Shown here: positions 47,664 to 58,000 of the stretch, one piece after another
Layout of the letters: each line of letters begins with the position of its first letter
How positions within the stretch are numbered: the stretch's first letter is position 1
Source of the DNA: Bdellovibrionota bacterium
GTDB lineage: Bacteria > Bdellovibrionota_C > UBA2361 > JAFLCA01
Assembly: GCA_030584005.1 (NCBI GenBank)
Contig: CP129486.1
Coordinates: forward strand, 1,615,556 to 1,679,555
DNA: 64,000 bases
Direction of reading: 5' to 3'
Made by a program: the position numbers and the translations under genes
Notes under the pieces: generated by a model
What the model saw: only the letters and a program-made list of their open reading frames with translations
Databases searched by the model: none
What the model was told of the DNA's origin: nothing

Positions 47664-47728
47664 CAGCGACACTAATCGCTGTAGTTCGAGAGGTGGCCGG
47701 GTGGTGCAGTTGCTGTGCCGCTCGGCCA
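47664..47728 (+). terminator. Two hairpins after the HU-like gene
   Basis: CAGCGA/TCGCTG (47664-47681) is followed by TGGCCGGGTGG (47694-47704) pairing with CCGCTCGGCCA (47718-47728), an 11-bp stem with two G-U pairs, and then ACTTCTTCT. The second is a fair terminator candidate. Confidence 0.45.
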
Positions 47729-47814
47729 ACTTCTTCTATGGCCTGATGCGGCATATGTTGCGAGTGTGAGGGGTAGTGAGCGCAGTACACTCCTTTTGGT
47801 TAAAGGAAGGTTCG

Positions 47815-47991
47815 ATGGATGAGTTTTGGGAAAGGGTACAGGATTTTATCGTATTAATGATAAAGGTCTTCGTTATATTGGTCGTGCTTCGCACTGCCCT
47901 GTTCCTTTTCGGGTTCAGGTTCTACATGCCCATCGTCGATGAATTTCTGAACTGGCTCTTTCGCTTGCTCGGAATAACCCTTTATCTTTGA
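47815..47991 (+). CDS. Small membrane protein, 58 aa
   Basis: The product starts MDEFWERVQDFIVLMIKVFV and has one or two hydrophobic segments (IVLMIKVFVILVVLRTALFL and FLNWLFRLLGITLYL). AAAGGAAGG lies four bases before the ATG at 47815, a strong ribosome site, which is the main reason to call it a gene. The open frame extends upstream to 47776. Function unknown; it follows the HU-like gene on the same strand. Confidence 0.55.
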   Translation: MDEFWERVQDFIVLMIKVFVILVVLRTALFLFGFRFYMPIVDEFLNWLFRLLGITLYL

Positions 47992-48134
47992 AGGCTGTTT
48001 GTTGACCGCGGATCGTCTAGGGTTACAGCGTGCGTGTGGTGGTCCGATGCATCCAAGGCGTGCGGACCAAGTACAGAGCTGGGGCACCCAATCCCAATAG
48101 CTGAGTAAGGACAGGAATTTTAGCCGCAGCTCCC

Positions 48135-48174
48135 TAGAAGCGGTCTTGTGCTCAGCATAGATGACCCGCTTCTA
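48135..48174. terminator. Inverted repeat downstream of the lysine-rich gene
   Basis: TAGAAGCGG (48135-48143) and CCGCTTCTA (48166-48174) form a perfect 9-bp stem with a 22-base loop. It lies between convergent genes and may terminate either. Confidence 0.35.
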
Positions 48175-48275
48175 TCCGCCGTAGCCCAGGAGAAGGCCCA
48201 TCATTGTGGGAGGGCCCAGGGCGCAGGAGCATATGCCAGAAAAAGAATACATTTATGAGATGGCCTCTAGTCGGC

Positions 48276-49211
48276 TTAGCCGGCATGCAGCTGCGGGTGA
48301 GCGCGGTGCTCTCGTACCACAGTGTGGCTGCCCATTGAGCTGAGCAGCAGGGTGGCCAGAAGCGTTTGGAAGTCTCTGTCCACATTGGCCAGCAAAAATT
48401 GCTCGACCAGGGAGCCGATCGCAAGGTCTGGCTTTCCAATCTGGGTCCGGAATCGACGCGCCATGTTGCCGCAGCGGGCGGAGAATAGCTCCTCAAGATG
48501 CGTTCGGCCTCTCTCCAAGAGGATCTCTACGTGTGCTTCCTCCATTCCACAGTGCAGCGCGGATTCAGCCGCGTCGAACTCAAGTGAGAGTAGCAGCAGC
48601 GCAAACTCGAGACCGCACATTTCGTTCGGAAGGGTAGAGATAAACTGGGCATAGGGGAATGGCCATGCCGCGGCTTCCAACGCCTCCCGGCGGATGGCGT
48701 TCATGAGGAAGCGCAAAGAGGAGGGCAGGCATGCGGGGAGTGCATTCCACGAAACCTTTGACGGGGCCTCCACCGGATGGGCCAACAGAGGTGCAGAGGT
48801 GACATCACGCACTTGGATTGGAGCAGGCGCAGCAGTGGGAGTGGGCAAGCTGGCAAGGTTTGATGAAGCTGCGTTATCCCCACTTGTTACCGCTTGTGCG
48901 CCGTTGGTGGATTTTACTGTCGGCAGCGTTATTACCTTGCGGTCTGCGCCGATGATTTTCCGCATCGGCGGACGGGAGGGGGCTGGCGGGACCACCGCGT
49001 CGCTGCGGGAGGTGGCAATGGCGGCGGGCTCTTTCACTTTGTTGACACCGGCGGGTGGTAATTTCCGGGCTGCGCCGTGTCGTGGAGCACGAGCAGGCTG
49101 CGCCCTCTTAGGCGGCTTCCCTGCGGAAGACCGTGCCGGGGTTTTGCGCTTAGGTTGAGATTTCTTCTTTGCCGCTTTGGCAGACTTTATTGATTGCTTT
49201 ATCTTTGCCAC
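48276..49211 (-). CDS. Hypothetical protein with a histone-H1-like basic tail
   Basis: From the GTG at 49211 (AGGG eight bases upstream) the protein begins VAKIKQSIKSAKAAKKKSQP and is rich in Lys, Ala, Pro and Arg for about 130 residues, so it probably binds nucleic acid or is disordered. The C-terminal half (about 160-300) is a helical domain with FALLLLSLEFDAAESALHCG and LERGRTHLEELFSARCG. The tail resembles that of the HU-like protein encoded 0.6 kb away. The frame is open up to 49250. I do not recognise the C-terminal domain. Confidence 0.6.
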   Translation of the reverse strand: MAKIKQSIKSAKAAKKKSQPKRKTPARSSAGKPPKRAQPARAPRHGAARKLPPAGVNKVKEPAAIATSRSDAVVPPAPSRPPMRKIIGADRKVITLPTVKSTNGAQAVTSGDNAASSNLASLPTPTAAPAPIQVRDVTSAPLLAHPVEAPSKVSWNALPACLPSSLRFLMNAIRREALEAAAWPFPYAQFISTLPNEMCGLEFALLLLSLEFDAAESALHCGMEEAHVEILLERGRTHLEELFSARCGNMARRFRTQIGKPDLAIGSLVEQFLLANVDRDFQTLLATLLLSSMGSHTVVREHRAHPQLHAG

Positions 49212-49354
49212 TGAATACACCCTGTTTACTGTAACGAGTGACGATACCATGTCGGATGTGCGAAGAGCAAAAGTAGATCTTCAATGAACTATTCCGAGGT
49301 TCGCCCCGGATCGTGCGGAGAGCGTCTGTGCAATCAGCTGTAGAGTTTTTTTGA

Positions 49355-49744
49355 ATGGAAAAGCACCACCCCGCAAAGGGCCGAAAAGGCGAGCAGGAGT
49401 ACGCATTGGTATACGCTACTGATACTGCGCGGCAAGAGCGCTGCAATGGGTGTCGGCGGCTGATTGATGAGTGTGTGTGTCGGCCCGCACCCTTTATCCT
49501 ATCAGGATCGCCGGTGCTCCGCGTTGAGCGCAAGGGGAGGGCTGGAAAGAGTGTTACAGTGATTGACCGATTACCCAATAATAAAGTGCATCTTAAGGCG
49601 TTGTGCGCCCTGTTGAAATCCACCCTGGGGTGCGGCGGAACGTGGTATGTGACGAAGGGAGGGCCGGGGGTGATCGAGTTGCAAGGGGATCGAAGAGCAG
49701 AGGTCCTGCCGATTATTGAGCAATATCGGGAGAAGAACCGGTGA
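49355..49744 (+). CDS. SUI1/eIF1-like translation factor with a Cys cluster
   Basis: Residues about 53-129 are a SUI1 domain: VLRVERKGRAGKSVTVIDRL, then LKALCALLKSTLGCGGTW and IELQGDRRAEVLPII. Bacterial members (YciH type) relate to eIF1, which checks start-codon choice, though their role in bacteria is unsettled. Before the domain there is a short cluster CNGCRRLIDECVCR, four cysteines spaced as C-x2-C-x6-C-x-C, which looks like a metal site and recalls the zinc region of DENR. The gene is divergent from the lysine-rich gene. Confidence 0.85.
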   Translation: MEKHHPAKGRKGEQEYALVYATDTARQERCNGCRRLIDECVCRPAPFILSGSPVLRVERKGRAGKSVTVIDRLPNNKVHLKALCALLKSTLGCGGTWYVTKGGPGVIELQGDRRAEVLPIIEQYREKNR

Positions 49745-49792
49745 CCATGCGGTCGGCTGCGAGCGAGCCTTTACCGATTCGGCGCACCTTCC

Positions 49793-52003
49793 TCAGTGGG
49801 AGCTTGCTCCTTCGACCAGCCGTTCGGCAATCACCTCTGCGATGTCGCGTACTTTAATCTGATCCTCCTTGCCCGTAAGTTTGGTGCCATCCTCCATCAT
49901 TTGCATACAGAACGGGCAGGCGGTAGCGACGGTATCGACTCCCGTTGCAGCCACTTGCAGGGTGCGCTTTACATTCACCCTCTCACCACGCTTTAGGTCC
50001 ATCCAAAAATGGCCGCCGCCAGCACCGCAGCACATACCCCTTTCTCGGTTCTCCTCCATCTCGACGATCTGCAGCCCTTTGGCTGCCTGGAGCGTTTGCC
50101 GTGGAGCGTCATACTCGTTGTTGTAACGGCCTAGATAGCACGGATCGTGGAAGGTAATTGAGCCGCTTTCTTCTCTCAATGTAATCTTGCCCTGCGCTAG
50201 CAGCTGCTTAAGGAGCACAGAGTGGTGGATGATATCAGGTTCCCGGCCCGCTCCCAAATTACCGAATTGGGGATACTCATTCTTGATGCTGTTAAAGCAA
50301 TGCGGACAATTGGCCACCAAGGTCTTAAAACGGATTGATTTGAGGGTCTCGATATTCTTTTTGGCCAAGGTTTGAAATAGGTTCTCCTCGCCCAAGCGGC
50401 GGGCCGGATCACCTGAACAACCTTCGACGCTTCCCAGTACCCCAAAGGATAGTCCGGCAGCGCGCATTATTTTCACGAGTGATTGAGCGATCCTCTGCTT
50501 ACGCGGGTCATATGCCGACACACACCCGACCCAATACAAGTAGTCCACTGTAGCACCCGCTTCCAATATTGGAACATCGAGGCCGTCGAGCCAGCGTGTG
50601 CGGTCCTTAGGGTCTCCGAAGGGGTTGCCTCTATTCTCAAGGGCACGCAGCGTTCCCTGTGCTTCGGCAGGGATCTCTCCATGCATAAGCGCCATATTGC
50701 GGCGCACCCCCACTATCTGGTCGACATGGTTGATGCCGACAGGACATGCTTCGACACAGGCGTAACAGGTGGTACATGACCAAAAGGTCATCGGGTCTAT
50801 TACATCACCGGCGATGCGGGCGTCAGGGTCCGCGCCAAGAACCTTGGTGACAGTATGCACCGCCTCACTTTGAGCCCGAAACACGCCGCCATTAACGTAA
50901 TGAGCGCCATCGCTTTCAAATGATAGTCCGCTGTTTTCCAGGAATGTTCTGGTCAGCGCGCGATCCAAAGCAGCGAGCTTTGCGGGCAAAGGAGAGGGGG
51001 AGAGCTTTTCTTCGGCGTGCAGGGAAAGCATGTGGTTGCGTGAGTCGAGAATCACCCACTTGGGGGACAGGGGTTTGCCAGTGCGATAGGCTGGGCATAC
51101 ATCCTGACATCGGCCGCAGCTCGTGCAGGCATCGAGTTCGAGTCGTTGGCGCCAGCTGTAATCTTTGATCGAACCCAAACCGAGAGAGAACTCATCAGCG
51201 CTCTCCATCAGCTGCATAAGGTCCCCAGGGTTGCTAAGGGCTCCCCGCGGGCGTGCGCTAGGGCCGAAGTACAGGTTTACGGCACTGGCGATAACATGAA
51301 AAAGTTTGCTGTATGGCAGCAGCGCTATTACGACGAACACAGTAACAGTGTGAAACCACCAGATGAAGAAGTGGAGCGCACGGGAAGCTCCCTGAGAGAA
51401 TCCCCAAAAAAGCTGGGCAACGAGCCAGCCCACGGGGGAGTACGCTCCCCAAGGATCTTGAGTTGCGTGGATGCGCAACCCTTCCAATAGAAAGCCTTGC
51501 ACGCACAGAAGTGCCAAGCCGGCGAGGAGGAACCAATCAACCGGTCTCGTATGCAGCCCGTCGCTCACCGAGCCCAGACGTCGGTGCGCAAACAACGCAA
51601 CGCCAATCAAAAGACCAAATCCCAGCATGTCGCTGAGTATCGTGACTGCCAGGTAGAACTGCCCCTTGTAGATATCAATACCCAGGTCATGGTCTAGAAA
51701 CACCATCGTCGTGGTGAAGAGCAGGGTAATGAAGCCAAGATAGACGAGGGTATGGGCTAGTGCACCCACCGGTGTGCGAACGACCCGGCTCTGCAACAGA
51801 ACGTCTCGACAAAAAGCTTTGAGCCGTTGAAACAAAGGGATCGATTCGCGCTCGTCGCTCTTACCCCCAGCCCACAGGGCGGCGCGTGCAAAGATACCGG
51901 TTCCGCATACGAGGGCGGATAGGGCGAAGAGCATGTACATGACCACGCTATTTGCCGGGTGTTCAAGGTTCCAGAGTATCTGGCGGGTAGCTTCTGTATT
52001 CAT
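49793..52003 (-). CDS. Membrane-bound Fe-S oxidoreductase, ETF:quinone / HdrD type
   Basis: The first 260 residues have about six hydrophobic segments with several His, like the b-type cytochrome NarI. Two [4Fe-4S] motifs follow (CTSCGRCQDVCP near 292 and CTTCYACVEACP near 417), then two CCG-type domains (VGCVSAYDP, GCSGDPARR, HDPCYLGRYN, GMCCGAGGGHFW), as in heterodisulfide reductase subunit D. This layout matches the proposed electron-transfer-flavoprotein:quinone oxidoreductases (EMO, FadF), which pass electrons from acyl-CoA dehydrogenases via ETF to the quinone pool. No ETF gene is in the window. Length 736 aa is usual. Confidence 0.85.
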   Translation of the reverse strand: MNTEATRQILWNLEHPANSVVMYMLFALSALVCGTGIFARAALWAGGKSDERESIPLFQRLKAFCRDVLLQSRVVRTPVGALAHTLVYLGFITLLFTTTMVFLDHDLGIDIYKGQFYLAVTILSDMLGFGLLIGVALFAHRRLGSVSDGLHTRPVDWFLLAGLALLCVQGFLLEGLRIHATQDPWGAYSPVGWLVAQLFWGFSQGASRALHFFIWWFHTVTVFVVIALLPYSKLFHVIASAVNLYFGPSARPRGALSNPGDLMQLMESADEFSLGLGSIKDYSWRQRLELDACTSCGRCQDVCPAYRTGKPLSPKWVILDSRNHMLSLHAEEKLSPSPLPAKLAALDRALTRTFLENSGLSFESDGAHYVNGGVFRAQSEAVHTVTKVLGADPDARIAGDVIDPMTFWSCTTCYACVEACPVGINHVDQIVGVRRNMALMHGEIPAEAQGTLRALENRGNPFGDPKDRTRWLDGLDVPILEAGATVDYLYWVGCVSAYDPRKQRIAQSLVKIMRAAGLSFGVLGSVEGCSGDPARRLGEENLFQTLAKKNIETLKSIRFKTLVANCPHCFNSIKNEYPQFGNLGAGREPDIIHHSVLLKQLLAQGKITLREESGSITFHDPCYLGRYNNEYDAPRQTLQAAKGLQIVEMEENRERGMCCGAGGGHFWMDLKRGERVNVKRTLQVAATGVDTVATACPFCMQMMEDGTKLTGKEDQIKVRDIAEVIAERLVEGASSH

Positions 52004-52264
52004 CGGCTAACTAGTTGATAGGAATAAGTTTGTTGGATGCAACGGGTTGTGAAACGGCTACATTTAGTTGACAAGGGTCGCTTTGGGCCCGAAAATTGAT
52101 GGTTCAATCGCTTATGGAACCTCCCGAACGTCAGTTTTTGACCTGGTCTGCTCAGCGCGGCCTGCACTACGGGTTGCCCCTCCCAGAGATCTACCCATTA
52201 CTACGCAGCCATAGCTCATGTGCTGGCCTGCGCGCCGTTGTCAGGATCCCGGTCAAATAAGACT

Positions 52265-53662
52265 ATGAGCAGTGAATTTACCACAGCGATAGGGCTTCTC
52301 ACGATAGCGTTTCTTGGTGCGCTGTACGCCCTGTTGTGCTTCTGTACAGTGGCTATCACTCGCAGTAGTTCGAGGCGTATCCGGGAGCTTGCCAAGGACG
52401 GTTTCTTTTGTGCCCCCTATGCGCGCATCATCCTGGCGCGCTCCCACCTCGCCCTGTTGAGTTTGCAAGCAGCACGCTTTTTTACGACTCTGGCCTGTGG
52501 AGCGGTACTGTGGCGGTTGGTAGAGAAAGTGCCGGTGCCCGTACGATGGGAGTCCTGGTCACCCCTGTTTTATTTGGCCGTCATGCTGGCCACAGTAGTC
52601 CTGGCAGGAGTGATCACATTCTTTCTTACCCAAACGGCGAAGGGATGGGCCTCGGCTGCCCCGGAGCGTGGACTCTGCATAATGGCATGCCCGATTCTTT
52701 GGTGCGCCAAGATCCTCCGACCGATCGTGCGCCCAGTCGAAGCAGGGGTTGAAGCATTTCTGAGGTTGTTTGGGCTGCGCAAACCAGTTGAGCAAAATAA
52801 GCCCGTATCGCAGGAAGAGATCACCGAGTTGGTCGAACGCGGAACCGAGTCAGGTGAGATCGAAGTCGATGAGCGCGAGATGATACGGGGCGTTTTCAGC
52901 ATCTCAGACACCGTGGTACGGGAGGTGATGACGCCTCGGGTGGATGTAGTGGCAGTTGAAGACAGCGCCACGCTGGATGAGGTCAAGGCGGTTTTTGCTC
53001 GGGAGGGGTTGTCGCGCATCGTTGTATGCGGGAACACCCTCGACGAGGTGCGCGGCATCCTGATGGCCAAGGATCTCCTGCCTTTAGTCGGTAATCCGAC
53101 GCAGAAGGATTGGAGACCCTTCATCAGGCCAGCGCACTTTGTCCAGAACACGATAAAAATCGACCATCTGCTGCAGGAGCTCCGAACGAAGGGCATCCAT
53201 TTTGCAGTCGTGCTCGACGAGCATGGCGGTGTTGATGGCATTATCACTATGGAAGACCTGATCGAGGAGATTGTCGGTGAGATCTTCGACGAATACGATG
53301 TCCCTGGGGAGGAATCGGGTATTCGCCGGACCAAAGGGGGCGATCTGCTGGTGGAGGGAAGTATCGGCATCGAAGATTTAAACGGCGGATGCAACATCGA
53401 TCTCCCGCTCGGCGAGTACGACACCATAGCCGGGTTTGTCATTCACGAGCTCGGGCGCATACCCGGGGTCGGGGAGTCTCTGGAGCTTCCAGGAATGCGC
53501 ATCCGGGTTGAAGAAGTCGACCATAACCGGGTCAAGTTACTGCGAATTAGTCGTACGCGGCGAGCGTCGGCCACCTCTTCTGAATCCCCTAGTAACGACA
53601 GGGCATCTCAACCTATCGAGGGGCTGTCTTCATCTCGTGCCATTGCAACAAGCAATAGCTAA
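52265..53662 (+). CDS. CNNM/CorC-type membrane protein with CBS domains
   Basis: The protein (465 aa) has a membrane region (about 1-180) with three or four hydrophobic segments, then two CBS domains (VREVMTPRVDVVAVEDSAT, and later DEHGGVDGIITMEDLIEEI), then a CorC_HlyC domain (DLPLGEYDTIAGFVIHELG). Such proteins are called hemolysin-like, but most work is on magnesium or cobalt efflux. The membrane part is less conserved than the cytoplasmic part. The start ATG 52265 is preferred over 52220 because MSSEFTTAIG begins the first helix; the ribosome site is weak. A Ser/Thr-rich tail of about 30 residues is extra. Confidence 0.88.
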   Translation: MSSEFTTAIGLLTIAFLGALYALLCFCTVAITRSSSRRIRELAKDGFFCAPYARIILARSHLALLSLQAARFFTTLACGAVLWRLVEKVPVPVRWESWSPLFYLAVMLATVVLAGVITFFLTQTAKGWASAAPERGLCIMACPILWCAKILRPIVRPVEAGVEAFLRLFGLRKPVEQNKPVSQEEITELVERGTESGEIEVDEREMIRGVFSISDTVVREVMTPRVDVVAVEDSATLDEVKAVFAREGLSRIVVCGNTLDEVRGILMAKDLLPLVGNPTQKDWRPFIRPAHFVQNTIKIDHLLQELRTKGIHFAVVLDEHGGVDGIITMEDLIEEIVGEIFDEYDVPGEESGIRRTKGGDLLVEGSIGIEDLNGGCNIDLPLGEYDTIAGFVIHELGRIPGVGESLELPGMRIRVEEVDHNRVKLLRISRTRRASATSSESPSNDRASQPIEGLSSSRAIATSNS

Positions 53663-53764
53663 GTAACAAGCCACCCCCACAACCCATTGCATTTCCGGGT
53701 TGCATTACTACTCAACGAACGGGTTTGCTGAACCGCGTTCGGTCGTACTTGTGCGGGGATCTCT

Positions 53765-54181
53765 ATGCAGGACAACGATGTTCCCAAGAATGCTGCAGAA
53801 GGAACAGGTGATACATCAGCTGCGAGTGCGGCGAGGGCCACTACGGTGATCGAAGAGCGCGGCCGCGGAGATGTCAGTGCGGCTACGATCGGCCGCATGT
53901 TGGGATTAGCGACCCTGACCGATCTGACCTTGCTCGAGAAGAAAGTGGAGCTACTGGTGAGCAAGATCAACCTGCTCGTAGCAAAGATGGATAAAATCGC
54001 TTCGGCCATCCAGCAGGTTCCCAGCGGGAGCGACCTCGAGCGTATCGATGTACAGATTGGGGCCCTCAAGGTGCTGATTAAAGACGTGCTCGTTGCGAAG
54101 AGTGTGCAAGAGCCCGCGACAGGTGACGACCGACCGCTGGGTGAGAACATCGTGAGCAATGCAAGCGAACCTAAGGAGTAG
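53765..54181 (+). CDS. Hypothetical coiled-coil protein
   Basis: The 138-aa product has a disordered N-terminus, a central coiled coil (about 50-85: LEKKVELLVSKINLLVAKMD) and a polar tail. It ends two bases before the ATG of the PHP-like gene, which has TAAGGAG just in front, so the two are in one transcript. It may be an adapter or oligomerisation partner. I do not recognise the family. Confidence 0.6.
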   Translation: MQDNDVPKNAAEGTGDTSAASAARATTVIEERGRGDVSAATIGRMLGLATLTDLTLLEKKVELLVSKINLLVAKMDKIASAIQQVPSGSDLERIDVQIGALKVLIKDVLVAKSVQEPATGDDRPLGENIVSNASEPKE

Positions 54182-54183
54182 TC

Positions 54184-54936
54184 ATGAGCGATTCCAATGA
54201 GCGAAGTTCCATAGAATCATCGATGACCGGAGCGGCACCCGCACTGCCGGTGTCGAAGCCCCGATTGAAGACGATCTCTATGGATCTGCGAATTCATAGC
54301 CCCGGTTCCCTTGGTTACCTGGCTCTTGAGGGAATTGATACGGCCCCGGCCCTTGCTCGATTGGCCAAGGTGAAGGGACTCGATGTGATCGCTATCACTG
54401 ACTATTACTCTGCTGATTTCGTTGAACGGGTGCGTCCTGCAGCGGCTGAGAGTGGCATCACAGTAATCCCCGGCTTTGTTGTGCGCTGCCACGTGGGAGC
54501 TTGTGATGATGTGGTCCTTTCCTGTCTCTTCCCCGAAGTGACACCGCTTGCACGGCTCAACGAATGCCTCCATGAGCTGGCTGTGCCGGCAGCGGGCCGC
54601 GGCAGTGAAACGTACACATTGCCGCAGCCGCTGAATGAAATTATAGAAACAGTGGAACGATATGAAGGCCGCGTGCTGCCTACGCGAATGGACAAGACTC
54701 CCCATAGAATGGCGGCTATTCCGCTGTTAGTGGAGAACTACGGGTTCAGGGCCTTCGATTTGGCCTATGCGGATTCGGGACGTTTCTTTAAATTGCGCTG
54801 GCCCAAAACCAAATTTCACCTGTTTAGTTTCTCAAATGCCCATGCGCTTGCTCAGGTCGGCAGCCGCTATGCAAAAGTCAAGCTGCAGGATGCAAGCTTT
54901 GCCGGCATTGCAGAACTAATATCGCGTGAGCGTTAA
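54184..54936 (+). CDS. PHP-like (polymerase and histidinol phosphatase) domain protein
   Basis: After about 30 disordered residues the protein has DLRIHSPGSLG (residues 34-44) and KGLDVIAITDYYSADF (near 70), followed by GITVIPGFVVRC and VVLSCLFPE. That order matches PHP domains, which are metal-dependent phosphoesterases. Here the metal ligands are altered: HxH is RxH, and the TDH motif is TDY, so catalysis may be lost or different. It lies 80 bp before dnaE, itself an enzyme with a PHP domain. It might bind dnaE or a related complex; this is inference. Confidence 0.7.
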   Translation: MSDSNERSSIESSMTGAAPALPVSKPRLKTISMDLRIHSPGSLGYLALEGIDTAPALARLAKVKGLDVIAITDYYSADFVERVRPAAAESGITVIPGFVVRCHVGACDDVVLSCLFPEVTPLARLNECLHELAVPAAGRGSETYTLPQPLNEIIETVERYEGRVLPTRMDKTPHRMAAIPLLVENYGFRAFDLAYADSGRFFKLRWPKTKFHLFSFSNAHALAQVGSRYAKVKLQDASFAGIAELISRER

Positions 54937-55015
54937 ACATCGCTCAGTGCGTACGTGCGGGCGCACGTCATCGTGATTCTTTTCATTCTCGGCTGAAGCA
55001 GGTACTATCGCGGTC

Positions 55016-58000
55016 GTGACCCGACCGTTTGTACATTTACACCTGCATACTCAGTACAGTCTCCTCGATGGGGTGAACAAGATCCCCGACGTCTTGGAAC
55101 AGGCGCATAACCTAGGTCAGCCCGCGATTGCCATGACCGATCATGGCAATATGCATGGCGCCGTCGACTTTTATCTGGCTGCCAAGAAAGCCGGCATTAA
55201 ACCGATCATCGGATGTGAAATATACGTCACCCCTGGATCACGGTTTGACAGGCGGCAGCGTTCACAAGGCGGCCCTCCAACCCACCACCTTACCGTCCTT
55301 GCCAAGGATCTCACCGGTTACCGTAATCTGTGTAAGGTAGTGAGCCGTGCCTATCGTGAAGGATTCTACTTTAAACCGCGCGCTGATCATGAGGTATTAC
55401 GGGAGCATGCGGAGGGACTAATAGTACTCAGTGGTTGTCTCAATGGGGAACTGAATGCTGCTGCGTCGCGTGATGATATCGAGGGGGCGCGGGCATTGAT
55501 GGAGTTTTACGCCACCACCTTCCCCGGACGATACTATTTGGAGGTGCAGCCTCATGCTATCCCCGAGCAGCGTAAGCTGAATCAAGCCTGCATTGAACTT
55601 GCCAAAGGCATGGGCTTGCCCCTGGTTGCAACCACCGATTGCCATTATCCCAGCCGCGATGACCACTATGCACAGGAAGTATTGATGTGTGTGGCTACCG
55701 GGAAGCAGGTTACCGACCCGGATCGCTTGCGGCACGAGGGAGTCTATCTGCACCTGAAGAGCGGCGACGAGATGCTCGAGGAGTTCGGCGGGGGCTCCGT
55801 AGCGGAGGAGGCAATTGGCAACTCGGTTGCCATAGCAGCCCAGTGTGAGGTCGAGTTTTCTTTCAAGACCTACTACATGCCGCAGTTTACCCCTGAGAAC
55901 GATGAGCGCCCGCTTATCGAGATCATGGCCCAGAATGCGCGTGAAGGGCTTGAAGCGCGTCTTGACCAGTTGAAGAGCCGCAGCAGTGATCTCAATGCGG
56001 CGATGGTGCAGCGGTACAGGGAGCGGCTCGAATTCGAGATAGCCTTGATCGATAAGATGGGGTTTGCCGGATACTTCCTCGTGGTTTCCGATTTCATCGT
56101 CTGGGCTAAGGAGCACGGGGTGCCAGTCGGCCCGGGACGTGGCAGTGTGGCTGGTTCACTCGTTGCATTCGCGCTAAGAATCACTGAAGTTGACCCGATA
56201 GCCAATAAGCTCCTTTTTGAGCGTTTTCTTAATCCGGAACGGGTGTCGCTCCCCGATATAGATGTAGATTTCTGCATGAATGGTCGAGACCGCGTGATCG
56301 AATACGTGGTCTCAAAGTACGGCAAGGACAAGGTAGCTCAGATCGCCACGTTCGGGACGCTCAAAGCGAAAGCGGCAATTAAGGATGTGGGCCGCGCCCT
56401 GGGGCTGAGTTATGCCGAGACGGATCGTATCGCACAGCTCATTCCAGCCCCGCGCCAGGGCTTTGATTATCCATTGAGCGAAGCCCTGAAGATGGAGCCG
56501 CGGCTGACCGAGTACGCACAGGGGGAAGGGAAGCAGCTTGTTTCGCTCGCTCTGAAATTAGAAGGACTCACGCGGCATGCCTCGACCCACGCGGCGGGAG
56601 TGGTGATAGGGGATCGTCCGCTGATCGAACTCTTGCCGATGATGGTCGATAAAGATGGCCATGACGTCACACAGTATGACATGACGGCGGTGGAGAAGAT
56701 TGGGCTGGTCAAGTTTGACTTCTTGGGGCTCAAAACGCTGACCGTGCTCCATACCGCCAAGTCGTTAATTGCGGAAGGGCGCGGCGTTGAGGTCGACCTC
56801 AATGCGTTGCCGCTAGAAGATCCAAAAACCTACGCCATGCTTGGTGCGGGTAACACCGTCGGTGTGTTCCAACTTGAGTCCAGCGGAATCACTGAGATGA
56901 CGATGCGGCTCAAGCCCAACTGTTTTGACGACTTAGTCGCAATCCTCGCCCTGTATCGTCCGGGGCCGCTGGACGCAGGAATGGTCGATCACTATGTGAA
57001 CCGCAAGCATGGGCGCGAGGCGGTTACGTATAGTCATCCTGCCATGAAGAATGTGCTCTCCGACACCTACGGCATCATGCTGTATCAAGAGCAGATCATG
57101 CAGCTTGCCAGAGAGCTTGCCGGTTATTCGCTTGGTGAGGCGGACCTGTTGCGGAAAGCCATGGGGAAGAAGATTCCCGAAGAGATGGCGAAGCAGCGCA
57201 CACGATTTGTCGAGGGCGCCAAGGAGAGAAAGGTGCCCGAAAGGCTGGCCAACGAGATATTTGACCAGATGGAGACCTTCGCGCGGTATGGATTCAACCG
57301 CAGCCACTCTGCCGCCTACGCCTTGGTATCGTTCCAGACCGCCTTCCTGAAGGCCCACTACCCCGTAGAGTTCTTGGCCGCGCTGCTGACGCACGAAACC
57401 GATGACAGCGATAAGGTGCTTAAGAATTTGAGCGAGTGCCGAAAGCAAAAGGTGCAGGTGCTCCCTCCGGATGTAAACCAGAGCGTGCTCAATTTCTCGG
57501 TTGCTGAGGGCAAGATCCGCTTCGGACTTGGAGCGGTAAAGGGTATAGGCGAAAAGGCCGTCGAGGAGATCTTGCGCGCACGCGGCGAGGGACCATTCAG
57601 GGACATTGAAGACTTCATGAAAAGGGTCGATCCACGGCTGGCCAACCGTCGAGTTGTGGAGAGCCTGATCAAGTGCGGCGCCTTTGATACCTTTGGTGAA
57701 TCGCGGCGCAGTATGTTTGAGAGGCTGGACGATTTGGTGAAGTACTCACAAGCGCTGCACCGTGAGGATGATGGGATCCAAGTGTCGCTGTTCGGCGATA
57801 CGGTAGCCGTTGTTGCTCCACCGCGCCGCCGACAGGAAGTAGCCGAGTGGCCGGTGAATCAAAAGTTGTCCTTCGAGCGTGAAGCGCTGGGGCTCTATAT
57901 CTCGGGGCATCCCCTTGAAAAATTTCGCGCTGACTTGAAGCGGTTGGGCGCCATCTCAACGCTGGAGGTAAAGAGGGGGAACTCCAAACAGGAAGTGCGG

